NCBI RefSeq assembly: GCF_014648655.1
Contig: NZ_BMRN01000016.1
Span: forward strand, 94,168 to 158,167
Source: Streptomyces atratus
GTDB taxonomy: Bacteria; Actinomycetota; Actinomycetes; Streptomycetales; Streptomycetaceae
Direction of reading: 5' to 3'
Length of the DNA: 64,000 nt
The position numbers and the translations under genes are program-made. The notes beneath the pieces were generated by a model. The model was not told where the DNA came from. It worked only from the letters and a program-made list of their open reading frames with translations, and did no database searches. Shown piece by piece: positions 36,314 to 44,833 of this stretch; the first letter of the stretch is position 1; the number at the start of each line of letters is the position of its first letter.

Positions 36314-37804
36314 ATGCCGGAGTCAGCCATCGCCACCGTCCAGCCCCGCACGCTCCTCGCACGGTCTCGCACCACGTCCGCCCCCCGTGCAACAGTGGCC
36401 CTCGGCCGGCGGTGCGTTGTCGTCGTGCCGGTGCTGCTCGCTCTCGTGCTGGGTCTATGGGGTCTGCGGCGCGATGGTGCCGTTTGGCATGACGAGGCCG
36501 TGACAATCGGGCTGGCGAGTCGCGATCTTCCCGATCTGTGGCAGACGTTAGGGCGCATCGACGCGGTGCACGGTCTCTACTACCTGCTGATGCACGGCCT
36601 GTTCGACGTCTTCGGTACGGACGTGGTCGTGCTGCGGCTGCCCTCGGTGCTCGCCGCGGCGGCGGCCGCGGGCGGTGTCGCGATGATTGGGCTTCACCTG
36701 GCAGGGCCGCGTGCCGGGCTGTGCGCGGGCATCGTGTTCGTCGTTCTGCCCGGGGTGCAGCGGTACGCGCAGGAGGGCCGCTCGTACGCGCTGGTGTGCG
36801 CCCTTGTCGTCTGGGCGACCTACGCCTTGGTGCGAGCGGTCGAGCGCGATCGGCGGGGCATGTGGGCGGCGTACACGGCGCTGCTGCTCACGGCCTGCTT
36901 GGTGCACGAGTTTGCGGTGCTCGCATTGGCCGCGCATGCCCTGGTGGTGCCGCGCGCGATGCGCCGGACCTTCGTGGCGGCGGCCGTGCGTGTCGTTGCG
37001 GGGCTCGCCCCGCTTGTGCTGGTGAGTATGCGGCAGTCCACCCAGGTGGGTTGGCTGGACGCCACGAAACCTGACGAGTACGCCCACTTCTCACTCATGG
37101 TCGGCGTGGCCCTGGCGGCAGTACGGATCGCCGTGGCGGGCCGGCGGACCCGCACCGCGTGCGAGCGCCGGCTGGTTGTCCTCGGTCTCGGTCTGTTCCT
37201 CGTGCCAACCGGACTCCTGATGCTCCTGGCCCTGGCCAAGCCTCTGTACCTGGACCGGTATGTGCTCTACGGTGTCGCGGGCCTCGCGCTGCTCCTCGGT
37301 GCCGCGTTCGACCAGGTGCTGCGGCGCGGGCGCAGGATCCGCGCGGGCGCGGTCGTCGCGGCCGTCATCGCCTGCGCGGCACTGGTGCCGACCGCCCTGG
37401 ACCTGCGCACTCCCGCAAGCCGCTCGGACGACATGACCGCACTCGCCGCCGTTCTGCGCGAAACCGTCCGGCCCGACGACGGCTTGGTGTACCTGTCCGT
37501 GAAGCGAAGGGCCTGGGAACTTGCCGCGCCCAGGCCCGCCCCGGGGGTGGATCCGGCAAGGGCACGCGGCCCGCTCACTTCGCACAGCCTGTACGGCACC
37601 GAGGTGGCCCCCGACGAACTGCGCACTCGAATGCTCGCACGCCACCGGATCGTCGCCATCGCCTCGCCATCCGGCGTGACGGTAGAGGACAGTGCCATGG
37701 CCCGGGTGAAGCGTGACACGCTCGCTGACCACTTCGAGGCGTGCGGCAAGCAAACGGTCGACGGTTCGGTGATCACGGTGTACGCGCGCCCCGGCCGCTG
37801 CTGA
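36314..37804 (+). CDS. GT39-like membrane glycosyltransferase
   Basis: 496 aa from the ATG at 36314; there is no strong ribosome site and an earlier start near 36149 is open. Ten or more hydrophobic segments run from residue ~30 to ~400. The first periplasmic loop carries WHDEAVTIGLASRDLPDLW, the acidic D/E pair of the PMT_2/GT39 family (GT-C fold), followed by HGLYYLLMHGLF. The C-terminal ~90 residues are soluble. Such enzymes use a polyprenyl-phosphate sugar donor and act at the outer face of the membrane. A hairpin terminator follows. The nearby cis-prenyltransferase could be functionally linked, but they are on opposite sides of the nSTAND gene. Confidence 0.75.
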   Translation: MPESAIATVQPRTLLARSRTTSAPRATVALGRRCVVVVPVLLALVLGLWGLRRDGAVWHDEAVTIGLASRDLPDLWQTLGRIDAVHGLYYLLMHGLFDVFGTDVVVLRLPSVLAAAAAAGGVAMIGLHLAGPRAGLCAGIVFVVLPGVQRYAQEGRSYALVCALVVWATYALVRAVERDRRGMWAAYTALLLTACLVHEFAVLALAAHALVVPRAMRRTFVAAAVRVVAGLAPLVLVSMRQSTQVGWLDATKPDEYAHFSLMVGVALAAVRIAVAGRRTRTACERRLVVLGLGLFLVPTGLLMLLALAKPLYLDRYVLYGVAGLALLLGAAFDQVLRRGRRIRAGAVVAAVIACAALVPTALDLRTPASRSDDMTALAAVLRETVRPDDGLVYLSVKRRAWELAAPRPAPGVDPARARGPLTSHSLYGTEVAPDELRTRMLARHRIVAIASPSGVTVEDSAMARVKRDTLADHFEACGKQTVDGSVITVYARPGRC

Positions 37805-37807
37805 GGC

Positions 37808-37836
37808 CGGGTCCGCGAGCATCTCGCGGATACCCG
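37808..37836 (+). terminator. Hairpin after the GT39-like gene
   Basis: CCGCGAG pairs with CTCGCGG around a CAT loop, and after a two-base bulge CGGGT pairs with ACCCG. It begins 4 bases after the stop at 37804. Confidence 0.6.
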
Positions 37837-37870
37837 ACCCGCCAAGACCCTCCCGTGGTCGGCAGAGCCC

Positions 37871-38098
37871 ATGCCGGGGTGGGAAGGTGAGAAGCAGCTG
37901 CACTCCGAGTACCGGTCCGGCAAGGCAGACAGCCCCGGGTACACGGAGGAGCAGGCCGCAGAGGTCGCCCGCTTTCAGGCCCGGCTGCTGGAACTCAGCA
38001 TCACCGTGTCCACGCACTCCTTCTGGGGCACTCTCGATGGACGTGTCGTCGAAGCGCGAATGGCACTCAAGCACGCCCACGAGCCAGAGGCGTCGTAG
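37871..38098 (+). CDS. Small hypothetical protein, possible integrative-element cargo
   Basis: 75 aa from the ATG at 37871; no clear ribosome site precedes it, so the start is uncertain. The sequence is helical and charged, with YRSGKADSPGYTEEQAAEV and FWGTLDGRVVEARMALKHAH. Similar small proteins occur near Streptomyces integrative elements, from memory. The next gene starts two bases after its stop, so they share a transcript. Confidence 0.5.
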   Translation: MPGWEGEKQLHSEYRSGKADSPGYTEEQAAEVARFQARLLELSITVSTHSFWGTLDGRVVEARMALKHAHEPEAS

Positions 38099-38100
38099 CC

Positions 38101-38508
38101 GTGCCCGACGGCGGCATATCTGGCCTGGACAAGAACCGCGCCCTGGCCGAGTGGCTGGAGTGGCAGCTTCGCCAGGTCAGGGGCCGGATCCGGGAGCTCG
38201 AAGACAAGGCGGAGCAAGAACGGCGTGCCCGGAAGCGGGCACGTGCCGAGCAGTCGTGGAAGATCCAGCCCCGGCGTTCGGGCGAGATGGCGATGCTGCA
38301 CCGCGGAGGGTGTGGCTTGTACAGCGCCCAGCTCGGGTTTCTCGACCGGGAGGAAGCGATGATTGCTCTGGCTGAGCCTTCTCTGAACTATGTCGGACCG
38401 CGCCCTGGCAGTGACAGACTGGGCAACATGACCGCGCACCCCAGGGTCGGCTCCGTCTGGGCCTTTCGCTATCCAGGCGCCCGCAGGGCGACCACGAGTT
38501 CCAGGTGA
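38101..38508 (+). CDS. Hypothetical protein with an element-type Cys motif, C-terminus doubtful
   Basis: 135 codons from the GTG at 38101. The first ~95 residues look real: a charged coiled-coil-like helix (ALAEWLEWQLRQVRGRIREL, then EDKAEQERRARKRARAE) and MLHRGGCGLYSAQLGFLDRE. Homologues, as I remember them, end soon after ALAEP with a Cys-containing tail. Here the frame runs instead into the start of the next small gene (MTAHPRVGS at 38428), which is in the same frame. A mutated stop is therefore likely. Confidence 0.45.
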   Translation: MPDGGISGLDKNRALAEWLEWQLRQVRGRIRELEDKAEQERRARKRARAEQSWKIQPRRSGEMAMLHRGGCGLYSAQLGFLDREEAMIALAEPSLNYVGPRPGSDRLGNMTAHPRVGSVWAFRYPGARRATTSSR

Positions 38509-38630
38509 CCGGGGTGTTCACGACAGACGGTGTCACCTACATCGAGTCTGAGCGGCTCGACAGCGGCGCACACCGCAGGGAACGGCTTGATTACGCCCTT
38601 GACTACGCGGAGCCCGTCAGCACCGACTAG
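38428..38630 (+). pseudogene. Frameshifted small gene
   Basis: The start reads MTAHPRVGSVWAFRYPG from the ATG at 38428. The next frame then continues with QGDHEFQVTGVFTTDGVTYI, then ESERLDSGAHRRERLDYALD, and stops with TAG at 38630. Together the two halves look like one ~65-aa protein broken by a single-base indel near 38480. Function unknown. Confidence 0.5.
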
Positions 38631-38761
38631 ACAGGCACCCTTCACGGCGTAGACATCGTCGCTATCTGCTACCTCAAGCCCCATGACGGCACGCCGTGCT
38701 GATCGTGTGCTTACGGGCGGCCGACTGACGCCCTACCTGGACACGGCCTAGTCAGCTGGAA

Positions 38762-39034
38762 GTGGTGTTGCCCCCGCCTCTTGGAGGCCACGGGCACGTT
38801 GACGGTCTTGCCCGTGGCCTCCGTCGCCGGATACCTGCCGGACGGAGTTCCCTCGATGGTGGCCGCTGGTGCGTGCTGTGCGAGCAGCCCACGCCGATGC
38901 GCTCCCACTCCAAGGAGCCCATTCACAAGGCGTGCGCTGAGGACTGGATCGCCGCAAACCCAACCGAGGCCCGCCTCGGCAGGTTCGCCTCCGACGCCCA
39001 GCCCAGGAGCCGGCGCGACGACGACCACGCCTGA
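38762..39034 (+). CDS. Small putative zinc-binding protein, N-terminus uncertain
   Basis: The convincing part begins about residue 36, with RWCVLCEQPTPMRSHSKEPI, then HKACAEDWIAANP, giving a CxxC ... HxxC zinc-finger pattern. It ends at 39034. The formal GTG start at 38762 places the hairpin 38784-38821 inside the gene, which is doubtful, and no good start codon lies between the hairpin and the Cys motif. The original start may be lost. It resembles short proteins of Streptomyces integrative elements. Confidence 0.45.
   Translation: MVLPPPLGGHGHVDGLARGLRRRIPAGRSSLDGGRWCVLCEQPTPMRSHSKEPIHKACAEDWIAANPTEARLGRFASDAQPRSRRDDDHA
38784..38821 (+). terminator. Perfect 13-bp hairpin in the small-gene run
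   Basis: GAGGCCACGGGCA pairs perfectly with TGCCCGTGGCCTC (38809-38821) around a 12-base loop. It follows the frameshifted gene and precedes the Cys motif of the zinc-binding protein, so it may terminate the upstream genes. Confidence 0.55.
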
Positions 39035-39057
39035 CCCCCTCCACCTGGAGGCACCCC

Positions 39058-39264
39058 ATAAGCAGCACCGACCGCGACGTCGACTACGCCCTCGCCTGCC
39101 CCGAGCCGCCCGCGTCCCCGCTCTGGCACCGCCACGGCGGCGTGAAGGTGCGGCCGCTCACCAACGCCCAGAAGAAGCGCAACCGCGAGCTCCTGCTGCT
39201 CGCGCAGCGCACCACCCGACCCCACTCCCCTCGCCCCACCGAGACCCTGGCGGAGGCCAGCTGA
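39058..39264 (+). CDS. Small basic protein with ATA in the start position
   Basis: The frame from the ATA at 39058 to TGA at 39264 gives 68 aa, reading SSTDRDVDYALACPEPPASP and then KVRPLTNAQKKRNRELLLLA. A GGAG motif lies 7 bases upstream of the ATA, exactly where a start is expected, and the frame has no ATG. The stop overlaps the start of the next gene by one base. Either ATA is used as a rare start or an ATG has mutated and the gene is dying. Confidence 0.45.
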   Translation: MSSTDRDVDYALACPEPPASPLWHRHGGVKVRPLTNAQKKRNRELLLLAQRTTRPHSPRPTETLAEAS

Positions 39265-39590
39265 TGAACCCCCAGACGCACCTCGTCATAGACGGCTGCG
39301 TCGACGCGATCCCGGCCCCCGGCTGGGGCACCGCCGTGTTCGACCTGATCCACTCCCCTGCCAACGCGGACCGGGTCGCACCCGACGCCCCCGACACGGT
39401 GTATGCCTGCACCACCGGAGACCCGCGCATCGCCGACGTGCTGCTGCGCGAGATCCAGCCCGGCAACCTCCTGCGCGTCACCGGCACCGTCATCCAGCCC
39501 GACGACCCCGACGCCCCGGCCCGGCTCACCGTCGACGCCCTGAAGGTCCTGGAGGCCGCACCGCTCCCCGTTACTGGTAACTGCGGCTAA
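39264..39590 (+). CDS. Small OB-fold-like protein
   Basis: 108 aa. The ATG at 39264 has GGAGG 7 bases upstream and overlaps the previous stop by one base. The sequence includes DDPDAPARLTVDALKVLEA, and the pattern GNLLRVTGTVIQPDDPDAPA is like a beta-barrel (OB-fold) strand pair. It is probably a nucleic-acid-associated protein of an integrative element; that is inference. It is the last of the small-gene run. Confidence 0.6.
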   Translation: MNPQTHLVIDGCVDAIPAPGWGTAVFDLIHSPANADRVAPDAPDTVYACTTGDPRIADVLLREIQPGNLLRVTGTVIQPDDPDAPARLTVDALKVLEAAPLPVTGNCG

Positions 39591-39609
39591 CGGAACCTGC
39601 GGAGTGCGG

Positions 39610-41616
39610 TCAGGAGTCGGCGGACACATGAACGTGGCTCTGACAAGATTTTCGTAGCCGCAGATCATCCCAGGGTGAGGGGCGGCCGGTCCGCGCATGC
39701 GCGGCACAGGGGCGATCCGTACGACGCGACGTGTTACTCAGGTGAGCAGGTGAGCTGGTATGCCTGGGCAGATTGCCCTCGATCAGACAATGACGCTCGT
39801 CGGCCGACACCGGGAGGAGGGAAACCTGCAGCTCACGGCTGCTCCCGCAGCACCTGCCGCTGCCGTTCCTGCTCGATGAGCGGCACGCCTTGTCACTTTC
39901 CGGTGAGTTGGGCCACGAGCTGCTCTCGCCAGCGGGGGTCACGGCGCTCGTGGACCACAACTCCGATGGCTTCCCGGAGGGGCAGGGAGAGCGCTTCGAT
40001 GAAGGCTCGCGCCGTATTGGCGCGCTGCTGCCAGGCGAATATGTCGTGACCTCCGAGCAGGGGCTGACCGTTGTCGTCTCGGGGGCATCGTCGTACGGCG
40101 CCCGCCTCCGGAGGATCAGGCGCAGCCGTACTCCCAGGGGTGAAGTTTGATCGATTCCGTGTTCCTCGTCCCATTCGGCCCGATGTACCGCTTCAAGGAT
40201 CTCCGGGTAGATGTCGAGGCCGTTGTCGGCTGCGGCACTGGCTAGTTGCGCTCCCAGTGTGGGGCGCAAGTATGCCTCCGGTGCTGTGGTTATGTATTCG
40301 GCGACCTCAGCCGGTGGGCGGGTTCTTCCGTGAGGTGCGGGCAGCAGCGGCAGCACATGGGCACTGGTGAGGTCGCCACTGAGGGCCTCTGATGGCAGGC
40401 CGATACCGAAGTGGTCGCGGACGACCTCGCACACCTGCTGCAGAGCTGAACGCTGCCGCGCGGGCTCCTGCTCGCTGGACGACCACACGGCCCGTCCGTC
40501 CGGCAGAAGCCGGCCTGCGGCTGCATCGTGCGCAGGCAGCGCGGGAAAGACCCCGAAGGGATCCGCCTCACCAGGCAGCTGGTAGGCACGCCGCGTGTCG
40601 TAAACCGTCACCAGTTGCCCGTCCTCGTAGAAGGACAGCCTGGTGAAGCCCGAGAAGGCCACTGACACGGCCTGACTGCCGTGGGACAAGCGACGCAAAA
40701 CCTCGCCGCGAGCACCTTCCCCCACCCCTTCCTCGATTCCGAACGCCCACTGCCCACAGCTGCCGGCCCGAACCACCGGGAGGTAACCACTGGTCCACCG
40801 GGCAGCATCGTCGCGGGCCTCCGCGCGTGAACGAGGGCGCCACGTTTCATTCAGGGCGCCGAAACGACGCAAGAGCTCTGCCTCGTCCACGCCGTGTACG
40901 AAAGTGAGACAAAACGCGTGGTATCCACCGGCCCACCCATCCTCCACGATCGGCGGCACGTGGCCGTATTCAGGTTCGGGAACGGCGGGTGCAGAAGCCG
41001 CTGCCGCGAGCTCGAAGACAGACCGGAGGGCGGATGGCGGTTCCGGAGCCTCCTCCCACAGCAGAGCCCCCTGCCAGGCGACCGGCACGCATTTCCGCGG
41101 CCACCCCATGGCATGCCCGTGCTCGAGGCATTCCGCCAGCTCATGCAGGAACGCCGCAAGGGAGGCCCACTGCCCGAAGCTGGTCCCTTCTCCCTTGAAA
41201 TGCCAACCTAACGCTCCGAACGTGGCACCGCTGCGGCAGTCGAGGGCCAGCCCGTCCGGAGTGACGTTCCGCTCCGCGAACATCAAAAACTCCGGGTTCC
41301 AGTATCCGCTCTCAATAATCTCGTGGTCCCTGCCCCACAACTGCTTGTACATCCGCCCCCGTTCCAGCAGACCCTCCAAGGACATCAGCACCTCCCCACC
41401 GGGGAACGCGAAGCCGCCGTCGCCTCGAGCGACACCGTCGTGACGCAGAAGAGACTCGACCAGATCTGCGGGAAACCGCATCCCCAACTCATCAGCCGCG
41501 GCGCTGATCGCGTCCGCGGAGGCAGGCTGACTCAGCGACGCGAACGTCCGCGGCGCATGCACAGCCAGCCACATCTCGATCCGCTGCCACGATTCACTCA
41601 CAGGTCTCACTGTCAT
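39610..41616 (-). CDS. SMI1/KNR4-DUF6461 two-domain protein with a probable 3' frameshift
   Basis: The open frame from the ATG at 41616 is 668 codons. Residues ~1-165 are SMI1/KNR4-like (LGMRFPADLVESLLRHDG, then GYWNPEFLMFAERNVTPDG and FGQWASLAAFLHELAECLE). Residues ~225-350 look like DUF6461 (YHAFCLTFVHGVDEAELLRR, then LNETWRPRSRA). Family relatives of both domains often act as immunity or polymorphic-toxin partners. Beyond about 40085 the frame reads as Ser/Pro-rich noise. The neighbouring frame instead continues sensibly with HDIFAWQQRANTARAFIEAL and stops at 39893. So the true gene probably ended at 39893 and a one-base indel has replaced its tail. Confidence 0.65.
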   Translation of the reverse strand: MTVRPVSESWQRIEMWLAVHAPRTFASLSQPASADAISAAADELGMRFPADLVESLLRHDGVARGDGGFAFPGGEVLMSLEGLLERGRMYKQLWGRDHEIIESGYWNPEFLMFAERNVTPDGLALDCRSGATFGALGWHFKGEGTSFGQWASLAAFLHELAECLEHGHAMGWPRKCVPVAWQGALLWEEAPEPPSALRSVFELAAAASAPAVPEPEYGHVPPIVEDGWAGGYHAFCLTFVHGVDEAELLRRFGALNETWRPRSRAEARDDAARWTSGYLPVVRAGSCGQWAFGIEEGVGEGARGEVLRRLSHGSQAVSVAFSGFTRLSFYEDGQLVTVYDTRRAYQLPGEADPFGVFPALPAHDAAAGRLLPDGRAVWSSSEQEPARQRSALQQVCEVVRDHFGIGLPSEALSGDLTSAHVLPLLPAPHGRTRPPAEVAEYITTAPEAYLRPTLGAQLASAAADNGLDIYPEILEAVHRAEWDEEHGIDQTSPLGVRLRLILRRRAPYDDAPETTTVSPCSEVTTYSPGSSAPIRREPSSKRSPCPSGKPSELWSTSAVTPAGESSSWPNSPESDKACRSSSRNGSGRCCGSSRELQVSLLPVSADERHCLIEGNLPRHTSSPAHLSNTSRRTDRPCAAHARTGRPSPWDDLRLRKSCQSHVHVSADS

Positions 41617-42131
41617 GAACGGATAGTCGCAGCCACCACTGACACGGCAGGCCCCCTCAGAAAACCGACTGACCGCAGGGCATCGCCCCGGCGGTGTGTC
41701 AGGCCGAGGCATGAGGTCCCGCCCCGACGGGCAGTGCGCACCGCAATCCAGCCCAGATCCACCGGGTTTGAGCTGGCGGAGGTCTTGAGGGGCTTTACAC
41801 CGCTGGTTCCTCGCGTCCACCTTCCCGTCTCGCTTGCCGAACCCGCGTCATCCGGTAGTTTCGGTGCGTCCCGTCGTTGTCCGGGCTGCTCTCCATCAGT
41901 TCCGGCCGACTCGCCGGGCCCGGCTGCCCCCTGCTTCTGTCGTCCCGCTGCGACGGGACAACGGTGTGGGTCTCACACCCGCACGCGGATCACAGCGCCT
42001 CGTGGCGCACGGTCCTCCACCTCCACTCGAACCAACAGCGCCTCACGGCGCAAACGGAAAGTGAGCCAGAACCGCAAGACGTGAACGAAGCCACGCGCAG
42101 CAATGTCAGCGGCTTCCCTTAGGTTCGTCCC
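41617..42131. other. Intergenic region without a supported gene
   Basis: Just over 500 bases divide two divergent genes. Forward frames such as 41834-42064 have Pro/Arg-rich sequences of the sort seen beside actinobacterial transposable elements, but no ribosome site or domain. The promoters of both flanking genes should lie here. Confidence 0.4.
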
Positions 42132-42752
42132 ATGAGTTCTTCTCTGAGCGTCTACCTGCTCGACGTGGCCGCTACGCGTGCCTTGGTCGGATCCCGTGAT
42201 GACCAGTTGCTGGAGGTGATCCGCAACAGCTTCGGGGACGACCTGGCACGCGACGACGACTATTTCAGCCACGCAATCGAGGAAGGTGCCCCTACGGCCT
42301 ACGAGGCACTGCGCGCGGTCATCAACGGCGGACCCTTCGGCGAGAACAAGGACCACGCCTTCCAGTACGGCTACGCCTACAAGCGGCTGTGCTCGCTCAC
42401 CGGCTCGTTCCTGGACAACAACTGTTTTACGCCGCACCGGGGTGACTGGCTGTCGGTGGTCGACGAGGGCCTGAATGCTCTGGATGTCACCGCCGTGTCT
42501 GTCGAGGACTTCAGCTACAGCGACCTGCCCGGTCCTCTGCCGTACACATACATGCCGGGCTGCGGCGAGTGGACGCCCGATCACATTGCACAGGCGCTGG
42601 AGCAGTTCGAGGCCACCAAGCGGGCGGTCGACGAGTCGGGCCAGGCGCCACCGCTGGAGCCTGAAGTCATGGAGGCCGTTATGCAGTGTCTCGGCTGGAT
42701 GCGGCACGCGGCGGAACGGCCGGGCTTTGGCGTTATCGGCTTCCGTTCCTGA
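42132..42752 (+). CDS. Uncharacterised Streptomyces protein (DUF7691-like)
   Basis: 206 aa from the ATG at 42132. The sequence is acidic and soluble, with LSVYLLDVAATRALVGSRDD at the start, YEALRAVINGGPFGENKDHA, and an aromatic FLDNNCFTPHRGDW segment. I recall such proteins in Streptomyces as a family of unknown function with the same LSVYLLDV start, often close to SMI1-type proteins. It stands alone between the SMI1/DUF6461 gene and a transposase relic. Confidence 0.65.
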   Translation: MSSSLSVYLLDVAATRALVGSRDDQLLEVIRNSFGDDLARDDDYFSHAIEEGAPTAYEALRAVINGGPFGENKDHAFQYGYAYKRLCSLTGSFLDNNCFTPHRGDWLSVVDEGLNALDVTAVSVEDFSYSDLPGPLPYTYMPGCGEWTPDHIAQALEQFEATKRAVDESGQAPPLEPEVMEAVMQCLGWMRHAAERPGFGVIGFRS

Positions 42753-43018
42753 AGTCCCGGACGGGGCACCGGGCTTCCCGTGCCACGGCTCCCCACGCCT
42801 CGCGGGTTCGTTGCTCTTCTTGAGCGGCTTGGCCCCGACGGGCAAGGGCGACGTCGTCGGTGCGATCGGCTGCAGTGCCATGGTGCTGACCGCACTGGTA
42901 CCCGTCCTCGGCGGCAGCCACCCGAACCGCAGACTCCCGCGCCGCCCGGGGGCGGAGCGCCGTCGATACCGGCGCCACCCGCTCCCGGCCCGTGAGCCGG
43001 TGCCGGCACCCTGGAGCA

Positions 43019-43123
43019 CGGCGCGGGGAGATTTCCTACTACATCGCCTACTGCCCCGCGGACACCACGCTCGATCAGCTGATCCGCATCGCCGGCAGCC
43101 GCTGGGCTGTCGAGGAGTGTTTC
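43019..43123 (+). pseudogene. IS701-type transposase fragment
   Basis: The frame reads EISYYIAYCPADTTLDQLIR, then IAGSRWAVEECF. The AGSRWAVEECF block is a hallmark of IS701-family transposases (the catalytic Glu region). Sequence on both sides is out of frame or unrelated. It is a relic about 35 codons long. Confidence 0.6.
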
Positions 43124-43188
43124 GTGCGACACGAGGCTGCTTGAGCTGAGTGAACTCACTGAGGTTTTCTCACTGAAGATCACTTCCA

Positions 43189-43437
43189 GTGGCAGTTGAG
43201 AGCGATGGCTTTGAGACCGCCGTGGAGTTTCCGGGCGGACGGGTCGAGAATCCCGTTGAGATCCCCAAGGACCAGCTGGGCAAGGCGGCCGAAGCGCGCC
43301 TCGGCGATGCCCGGTTCGTCCTCGACGAGCGGATGGCCGGCCCAATATCCTGCGCGAAGTATGGACTGGAGGTTCCGGTCCGCGGCGGAGGCCCAACACT
43401 AATGATCACCGGAGTCACCAGGGAGCCCGCAGCGTGA
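43189..43437 (+). CDS. Short protein coupled to the MFS gene, perhaps a truncated gene end
   Basis: 82 aa from the GTG at 43189, which has no clear ribosome site. It reads like a real protein: PGGRVENPVEIPKDQLGKAA, then GDARFVLDERMAGPISCAKY. Its TGA overlaps the MFS start by 4 bases (GTGA), which argues that it is translated. It may be the 3' end of a gene cut by the adjacent transposase relic. No domain is recognised. Confidence 0.45.
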   Translation: MAVESDGFETAVEFPGGRVENPVEIPKDQLGKAAEARLGDARFVLDERMAGPISCAKYGLEVPVRGGGPTLMITGVTREPAA

Positions 43438-44702
43438 CCGGCACCACGGAGGCCCTTAGCGGGTCGGCTGCAGTCGACAATGCAGCACGAAGTGTCACGC
43501 GCCCGTTCTACGTATACGCCGTGCTCGCCAACACCCTGTTCCAGCGCGGCGTATTCGTCCTCTTCCTTCAGCAGCGAGGCTTCTCCGCCGGGCAAGTGGC
43601 CCTACTGCAGACACTGCTCTACCTGGTCAGCGGACTTGCGGAGTTGCCGACGGGGGTCATCGCCGACCGAATCGGCAGGCGTGCCAGCATCGTGATCGGC
43701 CAGATGCTGATAGCTGGATGTCTGCTCGGCCAGGGGACGTTCTCCAACTACTGGGTGTTCCTGGCGCTGTTCATCGGGCAGGGCGTGGGCATGGCATGTG
43801 TGTCCGGCTCGGACACCGCCCTGCTGTACGACCTGCTCGTGCGTCGTGGTGCAACGGCCAACTACGTCAAGATCAAGTCCCGGTTCACCATGCTCGGGAC
43901 GGTCACCTCGGGAGCCGCCATCGTCCTCGGCGGCCAACTGCAGCAGATCTCCTGGGGAGTCGTCTACGTCGGTTCGGCGGTGTGCCTCGCCCTAGCCGTG
44001 GTGGTGCTGATGTCACGGGTGCCCGAGATCCGCGGCGCGGACGCGGTGGACGAGCAGGACGGAGCCGAGGAGCACGGCGACGCCACAGCATGGCGGGCGA
44101 TGCTTCGGGTCGCCACGCCGGCGCTCGTGACGCTTGTCGTGGTGTCCGGATTGATGCATGCGACTTTGACGCCGTACATCATCTTTGCGCAGAAGACCCT
44201 CTCCGATCAGGGAGCGGGCACCGCATTGGTCAGCGTGGTCATATCGGCGGGATTCTTCGCTGGCGGGCTCACTCCGCTGCTGTCGGACCGCGCGGACCGG
44301 CGCATCGGGTATCGGGTCATAGTCCCGGTGGCCCTCCTGACGCTCGCCGCGGCACTCGGCCTGAGCGGCCTCGGCCTTGTCTGGGTCACCATCGCCGCGT
44401 TCCTGGCCCTGGTCGGGATTCCCGAGATCACCGCCGTGATCGTGGACAACGTGTTCAACGAGGCCGTGCCGTCGCGCCACCGGGCGAGCCTGCTGTCGAT
44501 GATCGCATTCGTGGAGTCGGCGCTCATCGGCATCGGCTATCTCGTCCTCGGCGCGCTCATGGACGGGCTGGGCTCCGGTGTGGGCATGGCCACCTACGCC
44601 GCGGTCCCCCTGCTGGCTTGTCTCCTGTGGCTCCCGGTGCTCTTCCGAGGGGCACGGGTGACCACCGAGATCGAGAAGCCCGCCGACCAAAAGGCATCCT
44701 GA
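43434..44702 (+). CDS. MFS transporter
   Basis: 422 aa from the GTG at 43434, coupled to the short upstream frame. Twelve hydrophobic segments are visible. The motif A-like GVIADRIGRRASIV lies between helices 2 and 3 (residues ~75-88), and the second-half repeat GGLTPLLSDRADRRIGYRV lies near residue 285, both normal for the major facilitator superfamily. The substrate is not evident. It is flanked by transposase relics at 43019-43123 and 44834-45226, so it may be cargo of past mobile elements. Confidence 0.85.
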   Translation: MTGTTEALSGSAAVDNAARSVTRPFYVYAVLANTLFQRGVFVLFLQQRGFSAGQVALLQTLLYLVSGLAELPTGVIADRIGRRASIVIGQMLIAGCLLGQGTFSNYWVFLALFIGQGVGMACVSGSDTALLYDLLVRRGATANYVKIKSRFTMLGTVTSGAAIVLGGQLQQISWGVVYVGSAVCLALAVVVLMSRVPEIRGADAVDEQDGAEEHGDATAWRAMLRVATPALVTLVVVSGLMHATLTPYIIFAQKTLSDQGAGTALVSVVISAGFFAGGLTPLLSDRADRRIGYRVIVPVALLTLAAALGLSGLGLVWVTIAAFLALVGIPEITAVIVDNVFNEAVPSRHRASLLSMIAFVESALIGIGYLVLGALMDGLGSGVGMATYAAVPLLACLLWLPVLFRGARVTTEIEKPADQKAS

Positions 44703-44742
44703 AACAGACCATCTCGAGCAACGCCCTGCCCGATGGCAGAGG

Positions 44743-44826
44743 CGCGGCGCGGATAAGGTCATGGCGGTCGGACCAGCGCCGGTAGAGCACTGGGCGGCTG
44801 GTTCCGGCCGCCGTACGACAGCGTCC
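44743..44826 (-). pseudogene. TetR helix-turn-helix fragment
   Basis: A 28-codon reverse frame reads CRTAAGTSRPVLYRRWSDRH, then DLIRAA. The AAGTSRPVLYRRW block matches the recognition helix and following turn of TetR regulators. Nothing else of the family is nearby. It lies between the MFS gene, which it may once have regulated, and a transposase relic. Confidence 0.4.
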
Positions 44827-44833
44827 ATGGTGA

